Under the pieces are notes generated by a model. The model worked only from the letters and a program-made list of their open reading frames with translations. It did no database searches and had not been told where the DNA came from. Positions 40,288-48,159 of a DNA stretch of 64,000 nucleotides are shown here, one piece after another. Position 1 is the stretch's first letter. Every line of letters starts with the position of its first letter. The DNA is from Rheinheimera pacifica (GTDB lineage: Bacteria > Pseudomonadota > Gammaproteobacteria > Enterobacterales > Alteromonadaceae): positions 124,001 to 188,000 of the forward strand of contig NZ_JANUEM010000001.1 of the NCBI RefSeq assembly GCF_024809855.1, in the 5' to 3' direction. The translations under genes and the position numbers were made by a program.

Positions 40288-40312
40288 CAGAGCCTGATTG
40301 CTGCAGGCTCTG
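40288..40312. other. Perfect 9-bp stem hairpin between cas7 and the antitoxin gene
   Basis: CAGAGCCTG, loop ATTGCTG, CAGGCTCTG. There is no T tract on the cas strand (GAAAACGC follows). It is therefore more likely a mRNA processing or partial-attenuation hairpin, or a leftover boundary of the inserted toxin-antitoxin unit, than a classical terminator. Confidence 0.55.
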
Positions 40313-40325
40313 TTATTTGACAAGG

Positions 40326-41156
40326 TTAGAAGCCGTCTATTTCTTCGGCTTTTAGGTTATCCAACGTTGCTAATTGATAGCTGCCGTCAGCGTTTACGTC
40401 TAACGATCTGTGTACTTTCGCCGACGAATATTGACCTGCCTTGCTGTTATGCCGCCACCAGATCACTTTTTCTACAGTCATAGAACCTTCTGGTCGTGCA
40501 GAGGAAGCATCGCCTTCAAATAATCTTGGCAAGATCGATTTCAGCGTCTGTGCGTCAGCATCACTAAAACCGGTTTTTTCCGCCAGTTGCGGAGACATAG
40601 CACCGAAAGCGACATAAACCGCATTATCAACCCGGTGTTTCATCCCCATAGTGTCTGAGCCTTTTTTACTGCCATCACCATCACCACTCACACTTTTAGT
40701 GATTTGCGTACTGGTAATACTTACCGGCTCAATGCTAAAGGCAGATTGAATGCTAACCGGGCCCCGGATAGGAATAGATACACCGTCTTTTTCTTCGCTC
40801 TTAAAGGCAAATAACTGCCCAAAAGCACGAACGTCAAACCAGGTTTGACACGCCAATTTTGCTGCATCTTCAGGTTTTGTTTTCTTGGCATTCAGGGCAT
40901 CTTTACCTAATACGCCTTCAGCTCTGGCACGCAGGCTTGGGTAGCCATCAATTTTCTTTTCGTCCGATTGCACAAAAATAGCCTGGCCAGCATCTTGTAA
41001 GCGGTCCCGCGTTTTACGTTTTAAACATACATCGGTAATTTCACCAAAACCGTCATAGTCTGTGCGTGGGCGGTTACCATTTAGCGGGTCTCCATTTGGA
41101 TTAGCGTTTTTTACTGAAAAAATAATGGCGAAATCGATTTTATTTTGTAAGCTCAT
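40326..41156 (-). CDS. cas7: Type I-C Cascade backbone protein Cas7 (Csd2)
   Basis: This 276-residue RAMP protein polymerises along the crRNA spacer. The signature NANPNGDPLNGNRPR is near the N-terminus (about 17-31). The middle has FDVRAFGQLFAF and IRGPVSIQSAFSIEPV. The start at MSLQNKIDFAIIFSV is chosen because AAGGAAAA lies just upstream. A longer open frame overlaps the cas8c end. It is the last interference gene; adaptation genes resume after the toxin-antitoxin insertion. Confidence 0.96.
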   Translation of the reverse strand: MSLQNKIDFAIIFSVKNANPNGDPLNGNRPRTDYDGFGEITDVCLKRKTRDRLQDAGQAIFVQSDEKKIDGYPSLRARAEGVLGKDALNAKKTKPEDAAKLACQTWFDVRAFGQLFAFKSEEKDGVSIPIRGPVSIQSAFSIEPVSITSTQITKSVSGDGDGSKKGSDTMGMKHRVDNAVYVAFGAMSPQLAEKTGFSDADAQTLKSILPRLFEGDASSARPEGSMTVEKVIWWRHNSKAGQYSSAKVHRSLDVNADGSYQLATLDNLKAEEIDGF

Positions 41157-41166
41157 GTTGTTTTCC

Positions 41167-41562
41167 TTATTCTGCTGCATCTGCGGTGTCTGCCGCATCT
41201 TTTTTACTGTTTAGTTCTAAACGCTGGCAGTGAAAGCCCAATAAAAACTCACCGCTTAGCGCTTTGTCTGATTTAAATTCAGCAGTATCAAAAGCCGACT
41301 GAATGCTATCCAGCAAGTCTTTTCGTAACTTTAAAAAGCCGGGGCTAACATTCTGCAAGCGGTGCATATAGGGCTTTAGTGCCAACTCTAAGTTGCGCCA
41401 GGTTGAAAACGGCCTGTCGGCAAAGCGTTGCATTAAACGGTCGGCCGTGGTGTTACGCTTTTCACCCGCTTTGTAAAGCGCGTAGGATTCAATATTTTCA
41501 GCAACTGCTAATAAGCGGCCATATAAATAGTCCCGCGAAGTACTGGTTTCATCTAATGCCAT
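41167..41562 (-). CDS. cas11c: Internal Cas11c (small subunit) translated from within cas8c
   Basis: In type I-C systems a small subunit, Cas11c, is made from an internal start in cas8c (published for Desulfovibrio and others). Here the in-frame ATG of MALDETSTSRDYLYGRLL is preceded by AAGGA with a 7-nt spacer, an excellent ribosome binding site deep inside the gene. The product has 131 residues and is almost entirely helical, as expected of the Cascade belly subunit. Presence of the site is seen; expression is inferred. Confidence 0.7.
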   Translation of the reverse strand: MALDETSTSRDYLYGRLLAVAENIESYALYKAGEKRNTTADRLMQRFADRPFSTWRNLELALKPYMHRLQNVSPGFLKLRKDLLDSIQSAFDTAEFKSDKALSGEFLLGFHCQRLELNSKKDAADTADAAE

Positions 41563-43113
41563 GGCATAGTCCTTTTGGTATTTAATATGAGGTGTGCGTT
41601 TACAAAAGCCTTTATAGAGCGCGCAGGCAATACCAAGGTTCTGCTCCCAGCGCCATGTTTCATCGTTTTTGTAAGCTAGTCGATTAGTTGCCCTTTTAAT
41701 GGCATAGGTAACAATGTCTATCGGCAGGGGCTGACCTTCAACAATGCAAGGTAGCAGACGCTCAGTAAGATTTTTCTTCAGTGAATCTGTGCTTTTTAAA
41801 ACGTCGCCGTAAACTGCATCCCAAATTTTATAAGGTGCAGGGGCACTGGCAGACCATATGGTTTTCTCAACAGACTTGCTTTTACCTTCAACATTCGACG
41901 TTAGCTTATGCCGCTGTGGCCAGGCAAAATCCCGGTACCACTTTTCCAGCGAGCTTAAAAACTCTTCTGCTATCGTTTCACGATAGTAGATAATTCCCAT
42001 CCGGCCGGGTGTGGCGGAATCCAGCCCTAAAATGCAAATGCTCTCGTTACGCTCCAGCTCTCCCTTACCTGTGCCTTTTAGGTGGCTTTTCAGGTCTAGC
42101 GCATAGCTTTGCCCTAGATCCAGCGAGTGATCTTTTTCGGGTAGGGCTTCAGTATTTAATAGATCCCAGGGATCTAAGAATGGATTGGGTATTGTTTTGC
42201 CCGATACCGCCCAACTGACATAAGTTTGATCGCCATTGCGAAAGCTTTGCCGTGCGAGTAACCAGCGCAATGCATTATGTGCTTTTTGGGTCACATCAAA
42301 ACTAACTGCCGCAGCCTGGCCGCTGTCAGTGAATTTGCCTCTGAAGGTAAAACCACTGCTATCATTGGCAGAAATTAATTTGGCTTTATCGCCGCTGTGT
42401 CTTATTTTGGCCGGGTGATTTGATGCTAAAACAGTTTGCTCGCCCTTTACCAGACATAATCCCGGCTCACCACCATTTAAGCTGTCAAAATTAATCCAGC
42501 TTTGCTGAATGGCCGGATCAAGCCAGGTTTTTGATTGTGCAATGCCAGGCATTTCCACCGTCCAGCACACCAATGCAGAGCCTTGATCCAATGAACCAGC
42601 TTCCTTTGGCAAAACTTTGAATAACAAAGGTGCCTCTGCTGAAGATTGCCACTTTGTAAGCAAAATACCATTTTCGGCGTGCAGTACGCCATGCTGCAGC
42701 AGATCCGTTACAACCGTTTTTTTGACAACATATGAATGAATAACTTTGACTGCAGATACAGCAAACTCTGACTCGCACCAGGACCGTAGGAGCGTTTCAT
42801 ACAGCTCATAACCGCCTGCTTTTTTTCCGCCAAACGCGGCATAATCACCGGCGACATACTGAATTTTGTCTGCTAATGAGTGGGGTGCCAAACCACTACT
42901 TCGTCCAGCAGACTGTTCAGTAGCAGGTAGCATGATTTGCGTTTTCTCCAGAACCTCGGCTCTGAGAAAGTTGCCATCGCCATCAACAACAATATTAATA
43001 TGTGCGTTCTGTACAGTGTGGCTAACCGGCATTAACTGCTGTTCCTGTGGTGAATCTGCCGAAAGCTGCTGCGCCTGCTCATAGGTTTCATATAGCCGTG
43101 CTAACCAGCTCAT
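41167..43113 (-). CDS. cas8c: Type I-C large subunit Cas8c (Csd1)
   Basis: This 648-residue Cascade large subunit recognises the PAM. Family features visible include LDPWDLLNTEALPEKDHSLD in the middle, CILGLDSATPGRMGIIYYRE, WSASAPAPYKIWDAVYG, and the C-terminal helical part YLYGRLLAVAENIESYAL. It overlaps cas5c by 4 bp (ATGA), so the two are translationally coupled. A strong internal ribosome binding site near 41570 allows separate production of the C-terminal Cas11c. Confidence 0.95.
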   Translation of the reverse strand: MSWLARLYETYEQAQQLSADSPQEQQLMPVSHTVQNAHINIVVDGDGNFLRAEVLEKTQIMLPATEQSAGRSSGLAPHSLADKIQYVAGDYAAFGGKKAGGYELYETLLRSWCESEFAVSAVKVIHSYVVKKTVVTDLLQHGVLHAENGILLTKWQSSAEAPLLFKVLPKEAGSLDQGSALVCWTVEMPGIAQSKTWLDPAIQQSWINFDSLNGGEPGLCLVKGEQTVLASNHPAKIRHSGDKAKLISANDSSGFTFRGKFTDSGQAAAVSFDVTQKAHNALRWLLARQSFRNGDQTYVSWAVSGKTIPNPFLDPWDLLNTEALPEKDHSLDLGQSYALDLKSHLKGTGKGELERNESICILGLDSATPGRMGIIYYRETIAEEFLSSLEKWYRDFAWPQRHKLTSNVEGKSKSVEKTIWSASAPAPYKIWDAVYGDVLKSTDSLKKNLTERLLPCIVEGQPLPIDIVTYAIKRATNRLAYKNDETWRWEQNLGIACALYKGFCKRTPHIKYQKDYAMALDETSTSRDYLYGRLLAVAENIESYALYKAGEKRNTTADRLMQRFADRPFSTWRNLELALKPYMHRLQNVSPGFLKLRKDLLDSIQSAFDTAEFKSDKALSGEFLLGFHCQRLELNSKKDAADTADAAE

Positions 43114-43829
43114 AATGCTGCCTCCAGCTCATCTACAGCCTGTTGATTTACATCAAGCACAAATTCCTTGGGTTGCATCTCGCGCACAAAGCGCCTGATC
43201 TGGCAATCTTCCGGGCGGGGAAAGGTAACAATGCCGTGCTTCATCGTGGCGTGCCAAAACCGGCTATGTAATTCATTAACGCCGGTTTCATCAGGATAGT
43301 CAAAGCCGTGAAACATTAAACCAAAGCCCAACTCGTCAATATTGTCGTAAGCACCGGCGCCTTCTCCAAATTCACATGACTCAACGTAGGCCTGGCAATC
43401 ACGGGTACCCAAAAAGATATCCTGCCGCCCACCTTTTTCCAGCACCCGTGTCGCAATACTAAAGTGCTTGCCGTCAATTCTGTCTTGCTCAAGCTCTGGC
43501 CGGTGTTCATTCCACTCGAAATGCGCTTCAACCTGATATTCAACATCATGTAAAAAAGTGTAAATAGCCAGGCTATTGCCCCCGCCCCAGTTCAACGGCT
43601 TAGTGCCTTTTGTTTGGGTGCGAAGTGGTTTAAGCACTCTTACTCTGTCGACATACCAGATTAGCGTTGGCTTCCAGTAAATCGATTTTAGAACGCCCTT
43701 TAATGCCTCATAAGTTGGCAGATGGTAAGAGCATTTTTCACCGCCTATTTTAGTAATCGGATCGGTAAATAATGCATAGCGCCCTCGCAGACGAAAACTA
43801 ATGCTATTTTTCATTGGTTTTGTCGCCAT
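43110..43829 (-). CDS. cas5c: Type I-C crRNA-processing endonuclease Cas5c (Cas5d)
   Basis: This 239-residue protein takes the role of Cas6 in type I-C systems: it cleaves pre-crRNA in the repeat and stays on the 5' handle. The N-terminal SFRLRGRYALFTDPITKIGGEK is typical. The catalytic Lys-His pair is present in DGKHFSIATR (121-122), and a candidate catalytic Tyr is at LKSIYWKP. AAGGAC six bases before the ATG supports this start. It lies 17 bp after cas3 and overlaps cas8c. Confidence 0.95.
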   Translation of the reverse strand: MATKPMKNSISFRLRGRYALFTDPITKIGGEKCSYHLPTYEALKGVLKSIYWKPTLIWYVDRVRVLKPLRTQTKGTKPLNWGGGNSLAIYTFLHDVEYQVEAHFEWNEHRPELEQDRIDGKHFSIATRVLEKGGRQDIFLGTRDCQAYVESCEFGEGAGAYDNIDELGFGLMFHGFDYPDETGVNELHSRFWHATMKHGIVTFPRPEDCQIRRFVREMQPKEFVLDVNQQAVDELEAAL

Positions 43830-43846
43830 TGTTATGTCCTTTTCAA

Positions 43847-46315
43847 TTAGAAAACAAAGTTATGCTGCTCTGCACAAGGTTCTGTACAGACACCAAAATC
43901 TTCACTGTGAAACCGCTCATCAAGGTAGTAGACCCCCTCCCCATCAGCTATCTCGTAAATAGCTTTCTGCTGCTGAAGTTTTTCCCAGACATTTGGAAAG
44001 AGATTAACGCTGTATTTCTGTGACCTGCGCAGCAATTGGTAATAATTAGCCGCATCAAATTTTTTGTTTACAGCACAAAGATCTGTTATCAGCGCTTTAC
44101 CTTCACCATACGGAACTATTAGTGATTGTGTGGGAGCGTCTATCGCTTTAAAGGCTTTACCTGCTGTCATAAAAGCCTGATGCAAGGTGAGCGGTGTATT
44201 GCCATAAGGGTTTCGTGCATTAACGCTTAGCAGGTTAAGCAAATCATTAGCGCCATTTGTAGCTGTTGCTTTAAGTGGATAACTCATTTCTTTACTGCGA
44301 TCAAAAAAGTAGTACTGAAAATACTGCTGCATTACTTCAGGCTTTAGGAAATCCTGCCCTTTAAACTCGTTAAATATACGCTTTGTGGTATCACGCCCTA
44401 CTTTTATGTCTGGCAGTAAATCAATGGTTTCTTTGTCTGGGTTAACGACATAAACCTGTGCAGTCTGTTGCCTGCCATTTCGATTACAGCGGCCAGCGGC
44501 CTGTGCTAAAGAATCCAGCCCAGCTTGAAAACGGATAACAGACGCGAAATCCACATCGACCCCGGCCTCAATTAATTGGGTACTAAAACACAGTACCGGC
44601 AAACCGGCCTTTAAACGCTGCCGCACCTTAGCAAGTAATAGCTTACGATGTACCGGACACTGCGCAGTACTAAGATGGATTAAGGCTTCTGTATCAACTT
44701 GCTGTGTTTGTTGTGCAGATTTAAACAGCGCCTGTGCCCAATTTTTGGTATTTACGATAATCAGGCAGCTTTGTTTTAACTGCAGTTGCTCAAGCGCCAA
44801 AGCGGTGATTTCCTCTAAAGACCAGCCCGCGACTGTTGTTTTGTCCAGGATCTCTACCCGTTTTAGCTGCTGAAACAACTCGTCTATATCAGGCATAAGT
44901 TCATTGTCTGCAGGCAGGTGAAGCCTACCTTTATGTTCATTTTGGACCTGATGTAACAACGGTTGTGTTGCGGTGCAAAGCACCGCCGTTGTTTTACAAT
45001 GCGCCGCCAGAAAATTAAGCGAGTTATTAAACAAATGAATGCAGTTAACTGGCAGGGTTTGGATCTCATCAAATACGATCACACTGTTGGCCAGTTGATG
45101 TAACCGCCTGACACCACGGGTACCACCGCTTAGCAAGGTTTCCAAAAACTGCACCATAGTGGTGAGCACGATAGGCGCGTCCCAGTTTTCACTCACCAAC
45201 TTGCTATGCCAGGTTTGCTGCTCCGGCTCCAAATTTGAGTGATGCTCTAACACCCATGGTCTTGAGTCATCCTCACGCTGCAATACATTTCTTATCGCCT
45301 CAGCGTTTTGTTCAATAATTGAGGTGTAGGGAATAATATAAAAAATCCGGTCCAGTTGATGTTTTTTGGCGTGGTGTAAAGCAAAACGCAAGCTGGAATA
45401 GGTTTTGCCGCCACCAGTAGGAACTGTAAGGCTGTAGATACCCTGCGCATCAATAGCGCGTTTTAAGCAATTATCTGAGATTTGCTTGCGTATCTCATCA
45501 ACGGTATTTCTGGTTTTAAGGGTAGTAACAAAGGTTTCAATACGTTGGCAAGCCAATGTCCAATCTGGTTTTAAATGGCGGTGCTGGCTGTAATTCGGAT
45601 TTTCAAAATCAGCACTGTTTACCCTGTCCGCGTCAATAAGGCTGCTAAACAAAAACCTGGTGTAAAAACCAAGATTGAACGCTGCGACGATATCACTGCC
45701 ATTAGATAAATCTGTTGATACTATTGGCTTAAATTTATTGACCATATCTTTAATAAATTCAGCTGTCGCTATAGCTTCGACCGAGCTAATAACTTCAGCG
45801 TCAACAACCTGGACACACTCCTTTAAATGAGTTTGCTCATCTGGCTTTTTTATTCTGGCAAGGAAACCCGCACCATTTTCTGAAGGCAAATTATCAATCA
45901 AGCCACTGTGGTGAGAGGCAATGCACAACGCCAAAATTTGCACTACGGCAGTAGCCAGCTTTTGATCTGTAGAATTTCTGTCAGGAAATGCTTTAAGCGC
46001 AATCGGAAGTAAATTTTGAAAAACCCACTGCGCACCGGCGGATGAATGATCAATCTTACCTTTCAGACTTTTTGAATCAACGTCATCCAGATCGGGATCA
46101 TAATTAGCGCCCAATTCACGGATAATAAGCTGCATATAATCCTGGAATGCTTTGCTGTACTTACCGAAATCGTGCAAAAGTCCAATTAAAGCACCAGCCT
46201 GATCGTGGCCGATTTTTCCGGCATAGCTGGCAGCTAACACACCAACTTCCGTAAGATGCGTCTTAACACTTTGATGAACAAAACCGGTTTTAGCCGGGTG
46301 AGCTATGTATTCCAT
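43847..46315 (-). CDS. cas3: CRISPR-associated helicase-nuclease Cas3
   Basis: This 822-residue effector unwinds and degrades target DNA. The N-terminal HD nuclease domain has HD at 48-49 (LLHDFGKYSKAF), His90 and HH at 135-136. The SF2 helicase has Walker A VPTGGGKT (298-305), a DEAH-like box FDEIQTLP, SAT-like CTATQPLL, and motif VI AAGRCNRNGRQ. All catalytic residues are present, so it looks functional. It is first in the cas operon, 103 bp downstream of the WYL regulator. Confidence 0.96.
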   Translation of the reverse strand: MEYIAHPAKTGFVHQSVKTHLTEVGVLAASYAGKIGHDQAGALIGLLHDFGKYSKAFQDYMQLIIRELGANYDPDLDDVDSKSLKGKIDHSSAGAQWVFQNLLPIALKAFPDRNSTDQKLATAVVQILALCIASHHSGLIDNLPSENGAGFLARIKKPDEQTHLKECVQVVDAEVISSVEAIATAEFIKDMVNKFKPIVSTDLSNGSDIVAAFNLGFYTRFLFSSLIDADRVNSADFENPNYSQHRHLKPDWTLACQRIETFVTTLKTRNTVDEIRKQISDNCLKRAIDAQGIYSLTVPTGGGKTYSSLRFALHHAKKHQLDRIFYIIPYTSIIEQNAEAIRNVLQREDDSRPWVLEHHSNLEPEQQTWHSKLVSENWDAPIVLTTMVQFLETLLSGGTRGVRRLHQLANSVIVFDEIQTLPVNCIHLFNNSLNFLAAHCKTTAVLCTATQPLLHQVQNEHKGRLHLPADNELMPDIDELFQQLKRVEILDKTTVAGWSLEEITALALEQLQLKQSCLIIVNTKNWAQALFKSAQQTQQVDTEALIHLSTAQCPVHRKLLLAKVRQRLKAGLPVLCFSTQLIEAGVDVDFASVIRFQAGLDSLAQAAGRCNRNGRQQTAQVYVVNPDKETIDLLPDIKVGRDTTKRIFNEFKGQDFLKPEVMQQYFQYYFFDRSKEMSYPLKATATNGANDLLNLLSVNARNPYGNTPLTLHQAFMTAGKAFKAIDAPTQSLIVPYGEGKALITDLCAVNKKFDAANYYQLLRRSQKYSVNLFPNVWEKLQQQKAIYEIADGEGVYYLDERFHSEDFGVCTEPCAEQHNFVF

Positions 46316-46370
46316 GCTAGGCTCCCTACAGTCAACATCACCACTCTACCCCCATCCCCTAAATGCACAA

Positions 46371-46405
46371 CACTGTACAAAAACACCTGTAAACTCACTG
46401 TACGG
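46371..46405. promoter_or_regulatory. Three related CAC(C)TGTA boxes upstream of cas3
   Basis: CACTGTACA (46371), CACCTGTAAA (46384) and CACTGTACG (46396) recur with 12-13 bp spacing in the 103-bp gap between the WYL regulator gene and cas3. TGTACA in the first is palindromic. These are candidate binding sites for the WYL protein. Confidence 0.4.
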
Positions 46406-46418
46406 GTATTTGATAAAC

Positions 46419-47246
46419 TTATGATTTCTCTTCAAATAACCAGGGAGTTACCGCGTCGATATTAGTAAGCACTAGCTGCTGGGCTTCGGGGCTGATGTTA
46501 ATGTCGCGGATATTTACCTGCATTTCCTGCAGTACGTACTGGGCTAAACACGCACGGGTGTGAATGTGCAGTTTACCGTGTCGCATTTGATAGTCGTGGG
46601 CCAGTACGTCTTGCTGGGCTGGCTTGAGGCGGTGGTCGGGCTGAAATTCTAAGCACAGTTGTGTATTCCAGCCTTTATCTTGCGTGGCACTGATGCTGGT
46701 TTTATTCAGTAGATCCGGCACGCCGCGAAAGCGGCTTAATACAAAGTCGCGATACTGGTTTGATTTTTCGCAAAAAGCGCGCAGGTGCCAGCGCAGGCCG
46801 GTGCTGACAAAATGATGTGGCACGATAATACGGCCCTGGCGATCGGGGTTACTTACCGAAACGTAGTCTACCTCTACCCGGCGCTGCTGACGGATGGCGC
46901 TAACCAACACGCGGATAATTTCTGCACTTACCAGGCGTTTGGGTAACGCCAGCGTGGTGTAGGGTAAAACGGTGCTAATGTCGGTAATGGCGTCCTTATG
47001 GCTTACCCAGTTTAGGTATTCCACTACATCGCCGGAAATATAAGCCTGTACAAAACTCTGTTGCGGCAAAAAACCTTTATGGCTGGCGTGGTACTGCAGG
47101 TTGTTGGGTTGCAGGCTCTGGTAACAGGCAATATCGTTTTGCGCCTGGGTGCGGCTGATGCCAAACTGTTTAATAAGATGGCTGCTGGCTATGCGCCCTT
47201 CCCACCAGGCTATCAGCTCGATAAACCACAATCTTTTGTTAAGCAC
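46419..47246 (-). CDS. WYL-domain transcriptional regulator upstream of the cas operon
   Basis: This 275-residue protein has an N-terminal winged helix (about 1-60; SHLIKQFGISRTQAQNDI). A WYL domain (about 115-190) follows, with VEVDYVSVSNPDRQGRIIVPHHFV and LRWHLRAFCEKSNQYRDFVLSRF. The WCX-like C-terminal domain runs to LFEEKS. Layout and size fit the BrxR/CapW group of regulators that sit upstream of phage defence operons (BREX, CBASS). The WYL fold probably senses a nucleic-acid or nucleotide ligand. It is codirectional with cas3; repression of cas genes is inferred. Confidence 0.8.
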   Translation of the reverse strand: MLNKRLWFIELIAWWEGRIASSHLIKQFGISRTQAQNDIACYQSLQPNNLQYHASHKGFLPQQSFVQAYISGDVVEYLNWVSHKDAITDISTVLPYTTLALPKRLVSAEIIRVLVSAIRQQRRVEVDYVSVSNPDRQGRIIVPHHFVSTGLRWHLRAFCEKSNQYRDFVLSRFRGVPDLLNKTSISATQDKGWNTQLCLEFQPDHRLKPAQQDVLAHDYQMRHGKLHIHTRACLAQYVLQEMQVNIRDINISPEAQQLVLTNIDAVTPWLFEEKS

Positions 47247-47380
47247 TTCATCTCCCTGAAGTTTGTCGCAGGCTTAACACACCTTAACGTAACAGGTACA
47301 AATAGAAAAGTATTTTCCGGCAGTTGACGGGCACACCAGCATTACAGTAATTTAGCGACTGCTTTACACTATGATGTGCT

Positions 47381-47454
47381 GCGGGTGTAGTTCAATGGTA
47401 GAACGAAAGCTTCCCAAGCTTTAGACACGGGTTCGATTCCCGCCACCCGCTCCA
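47381..47454 (+). tRNA. glyU: tRNA-Gly (CCC anticodon)
   Basis: The 74-nt cloverleaf has acceptor GCGGGTG/CACCCGC with discriminator T and encoded CCA. The D arm lies in TAGTTCAATGGTAGAA, the anticodon stem is AAAGC/GCTTT with loop TTCCCAA, and the T arm is ACGGG-TTCGATT-CCCGC-like. A TATGAT box (47370-47375) is a likely -10. The 3' half from position 47410 is repeated downstream. Confidence 0.96.
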
Positions 47455-47458
47455 GTTT
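47410..47458. repeat. 49-bp direct repeat, left copy (tRNA-Gly 3' half)
   Basis: It begins CTTCCCAAGCTTTAGACACG and ends CCGCTCCAGTTT. It is identical over 49 bp to 48020-48068. It has attL geometry: the repeat lies in the intact tRNA gene. Confidence 0.9.
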
Positions 47459-47745
47459 TACGGCAGGTTTTCCCGATAAACAGTCAAAATCTCAATCTGT
47501 GTGGCTGTTACGCGGTAAACAAAGCTGTATTTTTTGTAGCAAATTTTTCTTATTTCAGAGCCATATTCCGCCATTGGTATCCCTGAATCGGGAAACTCAA
47601 GAAGCACTTTCTCTAACCACAATTCAAATTGATTTAAATACTTAATGATAAAAGCATTTGATAATCCCTGATCAGACAGGTGTGCTGCTATTTGCGCAAG
47701 GCGCTCGCTGGCTCTGGGCGAAAAAACCAGCTCAGGTTTACTCAT
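47458..47745 (-). CDS. ParE/RelE-superfamily toxin of the tRNA-bounded cassette
   Basis: This 95-residue protein starts MSKPELVFSPRASERLAQIA. The later segment SEIRKICYKKYSFVYRVTAT and the tail IEILTVYRENLP are typical of ParE/RelE folds. Its stop codon lies at the very edge of the left direct repeat, 4 bp from the tRNA 3' end. It overlaps the antitoxin start by 8 bp. It is distinct in sequence from the toxin inside the cas operon. Confidence 0.85.
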   Translation of the reverse strand: MSKPELVFSPRASERLAQIAAHLSDQGLSNAFIIKYLNQFELWLEKVLLEFPDSGIPMAEYGSEIRKICYKKYSFVYRVTATQIEILTVYRENLP

Positions 47746-47950
47746 ATTTAGCGCGAATGCTGCTAAACACTTCGGTAGATTTGATTGCCTGCCCCTGCTC
47801 TAACTGGGTAACAGATTCTTTAATATCATCACCAATGCGCTTTGCCTGCACGAACTCAGCAAAAGCGCGGGCAACCGATTGTGGGTTGTCGCCAAATGCT
47901 TGCTTTAGATCTGCTTCCAGAACAGGGTTATCTATCTGAATATTTAACAT
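47738..47950 (-). CDS. Antitoxin paired with the tRNA-bounded toxin
   Basis: This 70-residue acidic protein starts MLNIQIDNPVLEADLKQAFG, with VARAFAEFVQAKRIGDDIKESV and the tail EVFSSIRAKYE. Size, charge and position (upstream of and overlapping a ParE-like toxin) indicate the cognate antitoxin. The N-terminal strand-helix pattern may give DNA binding for autoregulation. I cannot name the subfamily with certainty. Confidence 0.75.
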   Translation of the reverse strand: MLNIQIDNPVLEADLKQAFGDNPQSVARAFAEFVQAKRIGDDIKESVTQLEQGQAIKSTEVFSSIRAKYE

Positions 47951-48019
47951 TTGAATACTCCGCTTTGGTTTACCGCCAGCATACTGCCTATAACAATATA
48001 GCTCAACTGATGCCCGCTA

Positions 48020-48068
48020 CTTCCCAAGCTTTAGACACGGGTTCGATTCCCGCCACCCGCTCCAGTTT
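48020..48068. repeat. 49-bp direct repeat, right copy (tRNA-Gly 3' fragment)
   Basis: It is a perfect copy of 47410-47458 lacking the 5' half of the tRNA, hence not a functional tRNA. It has attR geometry. It is followed directly by the promoter region of the hydrolase/sigma operon. Confidence 0.9.
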
Positions 48069-48122
48069 CCCCGCAAAAAATATTTTTCACATTTTTTGTC
48101 ACAGCAAATTGTGCTGGCGGTA

Positions 48123-48151
48123 CTTAGTAATGTTACTCAACACTTACTAAG
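48123..48151. promoter_or_regulatory. Inverted repeat at the start of the hydrolase-sigma operon
   Basis: CTTAGTAA (48123-48130) and TTACTAAG (48144-48151) are exact complements with a 13-nt centre. The right arm overlaps the AAGGAA ribosome binding site of the hydrolase. It is a possible operator or RBS-sequestering hairpin. Confidence 0.4.
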
Positions 48152-48159
48152 GAATTTTT

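Noticed and set aside
40288-40312. Classical terminator after cas7
   Set aside because: The stem is perfect but no T tract follows on the cas strand, so it is listed as a hairpin of unknown role.
48020-48064. A second tRNA-Gly gene
   Set aside because: Only the 3' half is present: the acceptor 5' strand, D arm and half of the anticodon stem are missing.
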